NCBI GenBank assembly: GCA_054601695.1
Contig: BAAHQB010000005.1
Coordinates: 372,001 to 436,000, forward strand
Direction of reading: 5' to 3'
Length of the DNA: 64,000 bases
Source of the DNA: Amorphochlora amoebiformis
Taxonomy: Eukaryota > Cercozoa > Chlorarachniophyceae
The position numbers were made by a program, and so were the translations under genes. Positions within the stretch are counted from its first letter, which is position 1. Every line of letters starts with the position of its first letter. This document shows positions 1 through 64,000 of the stretch, piece after piece. Below the pieces are notes generated by a model. The model saw only the letters and a program-made list of their open reading frames with translations, was not told the DNA's origin and did not search any database.

Positions 1-89
1 ATGTATACAAATAAATATATCGAGATATCTATTTACATATATTAATATGCATCTTGATGTTTCGCTTTTGACTTGAACCCTTTTGACAG

Positions 90-5250
<5,161 letters not shown>

Positions 5251-5954
5251 TCAAAAGAGTTTCGGGTTTTTAGTAAACCGGAAGGCGAGCGAGCCTCTGA
5301 GATACTCGCATATACTAGATATAGGTCTGACTACCTAGAACTAGTCTAAATGCGATGACTGGGCATTGTGTACCATTAGACTTTAGTTTGAATTAACAAA
5401 AGTTCTAGAAGTTGCGCGCTATGGTCTTAAGTATCCGTCCACACTATACGGTTGATACTTTTCTAGATTATCTAGATTATAGGCCTTGTACTACTAGTAC
5501 TAGTGGTATGATTGAGGTATACTGGATATATATTAGAGACTAGCCTACAAAACGATATCTAGGAAATCCAGTTAAATTTTAACAACCGTAATAAATTCTC
5601 TTAGGACATGCGAGATTCTAGAGATTAGCTAGAAGGTCTAGAAGGTACGTAAAACCTGAAAAGTTTCTAGACTTCTGTGATTACTAGCTATAGATTAGTC
5701 TGTTCTTGTTGTTGGACTAGTTCTAGTCTAGCTAGTACTAGTAGTAGTTGGAGATCCAGCACGCCAGTAGTAGTCTCCAACAACAATTAGACAACTCTAT
5801 TAGAGTCTAGAGAGTGCATGCTGAGTAGATGTGTTTACTGCAACTTTTACTAGTTTTAGAATTTAATTAAGACCAAATGAACTTATTTATATGAGTACGC
5901 GCTAAGAGATTTAGTGAACCCTAGAACCAGTGACTACAAGTAGTAAGCACAAGC
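5251..5954. other. Convergent intergenic spacer, CTAG-rich
   Basis: Lies between the stop of the + dynein gene and the stop of the - Obg gene, so it holds both 3' UTRs. It has no (TA)n array and no open exon that I could find. About 20 CTAG tetramers occur in 700 bases, often as TCTAGA, ACTAGT or AGCTAG, against roughly 3 expected by chance. A possible stem pairs TTGTTGTTGGA near 5707 with TCCAACAACAA near 5778. Confidence 0.7.
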
Positions 5955-28911
<22,957 letters not shown>

Positions 28912-29145
28912 CAGGAGATTTGGGCCGTCAATGCCGGGGTTTAATATTTTTAGAGATTTCAAGAGTTTTTATATTGAATCTCGAACGAATACCGGCCGGG
29001 TACTAACCGTTACTGGCAGGTAATTAGTCCTTTTAGGCGATCTTGAGACGATAAAATAAAAATGGAAATTACCGACAGACATCGAATCTGCCCGTCGCAC
29101 CCCTCACTCACAACCACAAACCAACCACCACAAACCAAGCCTCCA
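28912..29145. promoter_or_regulatory. Divergent intergenic region between ObgC and peroxiredoxin Q
   Basis: The 234 bases between the two predicted start codons contain no (TA)n or TTAGGG array, unlike the introns on both sides. Both transcripts must start here or within the first coding bases, so it probably acts as a bidirectional promoter and 5' leader. No TATA box is convincing. An in-frame upstream ATG (29062) for the peroxiredoxin lies inside it. Confidence 0.6.
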
Positions 29146-29981
29146 ATGGAATACCACCGTCTTACCTCCCGCTCTCGCTCGTAAGTCCCTTTCAACAACC
29201 TCAAATCTCACCCAAGGACGTGCAGATAGCCACATCATATAATCCTCGATTCTCCAGGCCCGCCGTTGCTATCGTCGCTGTCCTTGCTGTTGTGGTCTGT
29301 GTTGTTACAGCTCCCGCTCTCCTTGGATCGTCGTTTGCACGGACTCGTCCAATGTCGGCTGTCAGCCGTTCGGTATCTACTCGCGCCCAGGTGATAACAT
29401 GCAATTATCCGTTGAACTGGTGAATTCTCAGGTGTGAACTGACTGTTCCGCAATTTGTTATCTAGGTCGGCGACATCGCGCCTGCCTTCTCTCTTCCATC
29501 GGAGTCGGGTAAGAAGTACTCGCTTGCGAACTTTAAGGGTCCTCTTGGAATTGAAGCCCTGTCGAAGCCTGTTGTTGTATTTTTCTACGGTGGTCAGGTA
29601 CGCTGCTGTTTGTCTATGCGATGATTCCAAAGCACTTCCGTAATGCATGGGAGATGAAGTTATATGCACACATATATAAACGTACAGTTATGTGTGTGTG
29701 TTTAGTTGTTCATCACGAACACTCTACACTGCCCCTCTGACTACGCAGATGGGTACATTTTCTGAGTAGAAATAAACTTTTTAATCAGGGCTCTCCTTCG
29801 TGCACCAAGGAAGCCGAAGCTTTCGCTGAGGCGTACCCTGAGATTAAGGCTATGGGTGCCGAAGTCCTTGGAATCTCGAGAGATTCTCAGGAATTTTCTC
29901 AGGAGTGGAAGGCCGAGAAAGGGCTACCTTTCCCACTATTGAGCGACGAGGATGGCGCGGTACAATTGTTAAACATACTTG

Positions 29982-30028
<47 letters not shown>

Positions 30029-30078
30029 TTGTTTATATGTGTATACATGTATGTACACATTGACATATTGATATGTAA

Positions 30079-30109
<31 letters not shown>

Positions 30110-30118
30110 TATATATAC

Positions 30119-30149
<31 letters not shown>

Positions 30150-30911
30150 GTATACATATATATACACATATATATATATACATATATACATATTCATATA
30201 TACACATACATACATACATATATATATATATATACACACACATATGTATATACATATATACATATACACATATACATATTTATAAAAATTATATGTTATT
30301 TATGTGTACATAATATGTAAGGTTCGCGAGGGATTTGGCATCCAGAAGGACCTCTTCGGCCTCCTCGACGGTATACCCAATTAATACATACACAATAATG
30401 TTACTTATACATATATATATATATATACATACATACACATATATAATGTAGTGTCAGTATACATATATATATTATATACATATATATAATATATATATAT
30501 ATATATGTTTATGTGTATGTATATATATATATATATATACATATATATAAATATACCTGAAAATATATATATATATATATATACATACATACCCATATAT
30601 TATATATTATACACATACATACATACATACACATACATATATATATACATATATATATACATGTATGCAGACATACACATACACATACATACATACATAT
30701 ATATATATACATATATATATGTATATTTCTATACACATGCATAAGGATAAATACATATGTTTATACATACATTTATATATACATAGGCCGTGAAACTTAC
30801 GTTATTGGCAAGGACGGAAAGATAGCCATGAAATTCAACGACCAGGTGTGCAATTGCACTTACATTTAGTACATAAATAAATGTGAATATGACTTTTTCT
30901 GATACATACAC

Positions 30912-30946
<35 letters not shown>

Positions 30947-30994
30947 TTTATACATAAATATATATATATATATATATATATGTTTGTATATATT

Positions 30995-31028
<34 letters not shown>

Positions 31029-31064
31029 CAATATGCACACACCACACACACACATACATATGCA

Positions 31065-31114
<50 letters not shown>

Positions 31115-31136
31115 TTTTTTTTATATTTATATATAT

Positions 31137-31174
<38 letters not shown>

Positions 31175-31501
31175 TTGTACATATATATATATAAAGATAT
31201 ATATATTTACATGTACATGTATATAAGTATATATATATATATATATATAAATATATATATTATATTCTATATATATATTTATATATATATATATATGTAC
31301 ATAGTATTACATACATATGCATATATACATATTTAATACATGTATAACTACGTATACTTGTAAATCACATAATATGTCAAATTCAAAAAATATTTCCTCG
31401 ACTTTTCGATGCCTCTCTAACGGTTCATCTCTTCACATGTATTACAGTTTGCTCCCGAGAAGCATGTCGATAAGGCGATCGCCGCGCTTGCAGATTTGTA
31501 A
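29146..31501 (+). CDS. PRXQ: Peroxiredoxin Q, plastid-type, resolving cysteine absent
   Basis: Predicted thiol peroxidase of the BCP/PrxQ family that reduces H2O2 and organic peroxides, probably in the plastid. The seven exons are 29146-29180, 29258-29390, 29466-29597, 29789-29959, 30322-30370, 30787-30845 and 31448-31501 (TAA stop). Phase is continuous and the sum is a multiple of three (210 aa). The N-terminus has a basic start, a hydrophobic core ([20 protein letters not shown]) and then [10 protein letters not shown], resembling the Phe-bearing signal/transit junction of red-lineage plastid proteins. The core shows [44 protein letters not shown] (peroxidatic Cys), [48 protein letters not shown] and [14 protein letters not shown]. 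The usual resolving Cys five residues after the peroxidatic Cys is Glu. The mature protein has one Cys. Introns 4-6 carry (TA)n; introns 1-3 are short and clean. Confidence 0.94.
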
Positions 31502-31865
31502 TTCGCATTAATTCTAGTAATTAGCATGGCAAAGAATCATTTAACTTTGATCATGAAAGAATTTGTTCAGAACTAATTTTGCGCCCGAATTTATGAAATT
31601 TTATGAAATTCACTGAAGGCACACCCCACCTGTCGACTAGCAATTTCAAGCCTAGTGTTAAACATGAAAATACAGGATGAATAGATTTCATAGCGATGCT
31701 TAGCTATACTAGTATAACTAGTATAACTAGTGATTTAATCAATATTGAATTACGAATTTTGCAATTCGAATATTCGAATAATAGAGTTATTCGAATAGCC
31801 AAACGGTACCGTATATTATCTAGATTATATACTACATACACAAACACATATCCTAGATATCACAT

Positions 31866-31905
<40 letters not shown>

Positions 31906-32038
31906 AGTATATGTATATATATATATGTATATACTAGATATATACTCTAGTCCTAGCTACATATATGTATATATATTTTTATATCATATATCATAGTGTG
32001 TGCATATGCACGGGGCTCTCAATAGTATCGTGAATAAT
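31502..32038. other. Convergent intergenic spacer, CTAG-rich
   Basis: Tail-to-tail spacer between peroxiredoxin Q (+) and the unknown gene (-). About a dozen CTAG motifs, including tandem TATAACTAGTATAACTAGT near 31705. It contains one short (TA)n tract (31870-31905). No exon seen. Confidence 0.65.
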
Positions 32039-36566
<4,528 letters not shown>

Positions 36567-37098
36567 TTTGAAAAAAAGACTATGGTGTGACCAAGCGTGA
36601 CATCATAAGAAGTCACATGACGGCGTGACCTATGGATACATCACTATATCACGAACGCTGTGTGCATCTGTGTACCGGTAACCAACATATCTAGTGTATA
36701 TCTATGCTCGATATGTGTCATATCTAAAACTCGATATTTTCCTATCGATGATATAAAAATCCCTATATCCATATATCAAACAATCAATATATCTCGAGCA
36801 ACCGCCCAAACCCCGCCAACAAATATAATTTTTGGGTTTTTTAGGCAAACCCACCCAAATTCACACCATCTCCAGCAGCACACTGCGATACATATCGAGT
36901 TTACCCCGTCGCCTCTCCCGCCCCTCCCCCCACTCCCCTCCCGGGAATAAAAAAATTGTCCGGTACTGCCGGAATTTGGAGGAGAGATGGGACATCGAGC
37001 GGCAACGCTTAAGGTGCGTTTTTGGTGCGAAAATCGAAATATTTCTGGGATTGCATGTATTCGAGCATGATTTCAGCGCCGTGCGGGAGGTTTTTGCT
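36567..37098. promoter_or_regulatory. Divergent intergenic region with TGAC/GTCA palindromes
   Basis: The spacer between the divergent starts of the unknown gene (-) and the RGS gene (+) has no (TA)n. At 36594-36630 it holds GTGACATCAT, AGTCACATGACG and GCGTGACC, a cluster of TGAC/GTCA half-sites like bZIP/CRE elements, close to the minus-strand ATG. An ATG at 36987 begins a short frame before the chosen + start. Confidence 0.5.
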
Positions 37099-63336
<26,238 letters not shown>

Positions 63337-63690
63337 GATAATACCTAAAATACTTTTGTAATTATCGGTCACTGGGCCGTACAATTATAATTTGAACTTG
63401 TCCCGTTAAAAGGGTACTATAATGTACAACAACATCCATCCGACAAAAATCTATCTATCATGCAGTCAAAAAGAATTGAAAATGACTAGTAACACAAGCT
63501 AGAACATGTGGACTAAAAGTACAATGACTAGAATGACTACTAGACTAGGATGAGTCATATGATAATTTAAATTAGAAGCACTCAATACGCCCTAGACGCC
63601 AAGTAGATACTTTAGATACTAGCCGGCAACACGAATGCAGGCAGCTGCTAGCTAACTTAAACTGTTAAAGAATGCCAGAGGTGCAACTGC
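63337..63690. other. Convergent intergenic spacer, CTAG-rich
   Basis: Between the stop of the RGS gene (+) and a probable stop of a minus-strand gene. No (TA)n; about eight CTAG motifs (for example GACTAGAATGACTACTAGAC near 63527). No exon seen. Confidence 0.65.
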
Positions 63691-63772
63691 TTATCGTAGA
63701 ACGAACACGACGCGATTAAATTTCTGTCCATCTTGCCCCTGCAATTGCAAGTTATTACGGTGGTATAGATCT
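63691..63772 (-). CDS. Probable 3'-terminal exons of a further minus-strand gene
   Basis: On the - strand TTGCAATTGCAG is followed by an open terminal exon, 63738-63691 (GQDGQKFNRVVFVLR, stop TAA). A possible 14-base exon 63772-63759 upstream joins in phase to give IYTTGQDGQK. (TA)n from 63818 to the window end would be its next intron. The product cannot be recognised from 20 residues. The call rests on splice borders, orientation (the genes here alternate) and the CTAG-rich spacer. Confidence 0.35.
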
Positions 63773-63895
63773 CTGGATATGTGAGAATGTATGTCATCAA
63801 ATGTATAAACACGCGTATATATATATACATATCTATATATATCTAGATATATATAATATAGGTATATAATATATATATATATATACATACATATA

Positions 63896-63928
<33 letters not shown>

Positions 63929-64000
63929 GTATATACATATACGTTTACAATCTATTCATACATGTCACATGCACACATATATGTAAAATACATTTACAAC

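Noticed and set aside
29220-29257. PrxQ start at GTG 29220 in an unspliced first exon
   Set aside because: A GT..AG intron (29181-29257, gtaagt..ttctccag) from ATG 29146 keeps phase and gives a normal ATG and signal peptide.
29235-29669. 144-codon minus-strand frame opposite peroxiredoxin Q
   Set aside because: Antisense shadow of exons 2-3 of PrxQ, with no homology or splice support.

Overview
This window comes from a nuclear genome of an intron-rich eukaryote. It is most likely a photosynthetic alga with a red-type secondary plastid, such as an ochrophyte stramenopile or another chromist. Three things point that way. Two genes encode plastid-type proteins (an Obg-family GTPase and a peroxiredoxin Q), and each has a signal-peptide-like N-terminus followed by a basic, transit-like stretch. 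A third gene encodes an axonemal outer-arm dynein intermediate chain, so some life stage is flagellated. TTAGGG-type repeats are abundant. No bacterial, CRISPR or viral features were seen.

Nearly all long open frames are translations of (TA)n, (GA)n, (CG)n or (TTAGGG)n repeats and are not genes. The real coding sequence sits in about 110 short exons of 10 to 240 bases. I found them by matching GT..AG (and two GC..AG) borders, keeping reading phase continuous across each gene, and recognising protein families. Five genes and the edge of a sixth emerge in alternating orientation. (1) 90-5250, +: the C-terminal 303 residues of a DNAI2/IC69-like dynein intermediate chain, 13 exons. (2) 5955-28911, -: a 27-exon ObgC-type GTPase of about 627 aa. 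(3) 29146-31501, +: a 7-exon peroxiredoxin Q. (4) 32039-36566, -: a 14-exon gene of unknown function with a signal peptide. (5) 37099-63336, +: a 48-exon gene of about 862 aa combining a TH1/PH-like region, EF-hands, an RGS domain, a third EF-hand and a PH domain, probably a calcium- and G-protein-linked membrane signalling protein. (6) 63691 onward, -: the likely 3' exons of another gene.

The compartments differ in composition. Introns are packed with (TA)n microsatellites and, in places, TTAGGG-like arrays, GA/CT tracts, minisatellites and one 230-base (CG)n block. The gene-to-gene spacers are nearly free of (TA)n. The three convergent (tail-to-tail) spacers are strongly enriched in CTAG.

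The most striking feature is a repeated architecture at many exon borders. The splice site plus about 20-40 bases of the adjoining exon has been copied two to seven times into the neighbouring intron, with the copies separated by (TA)n. In one case (61568-61648 and 61753-61833) a complete 81-base exon is duplicated in frame. All gene models are manual and have no transcript support. Exon borders are firm where phase and family agree, and weaker at the 5' ends of genes 4 and 5.
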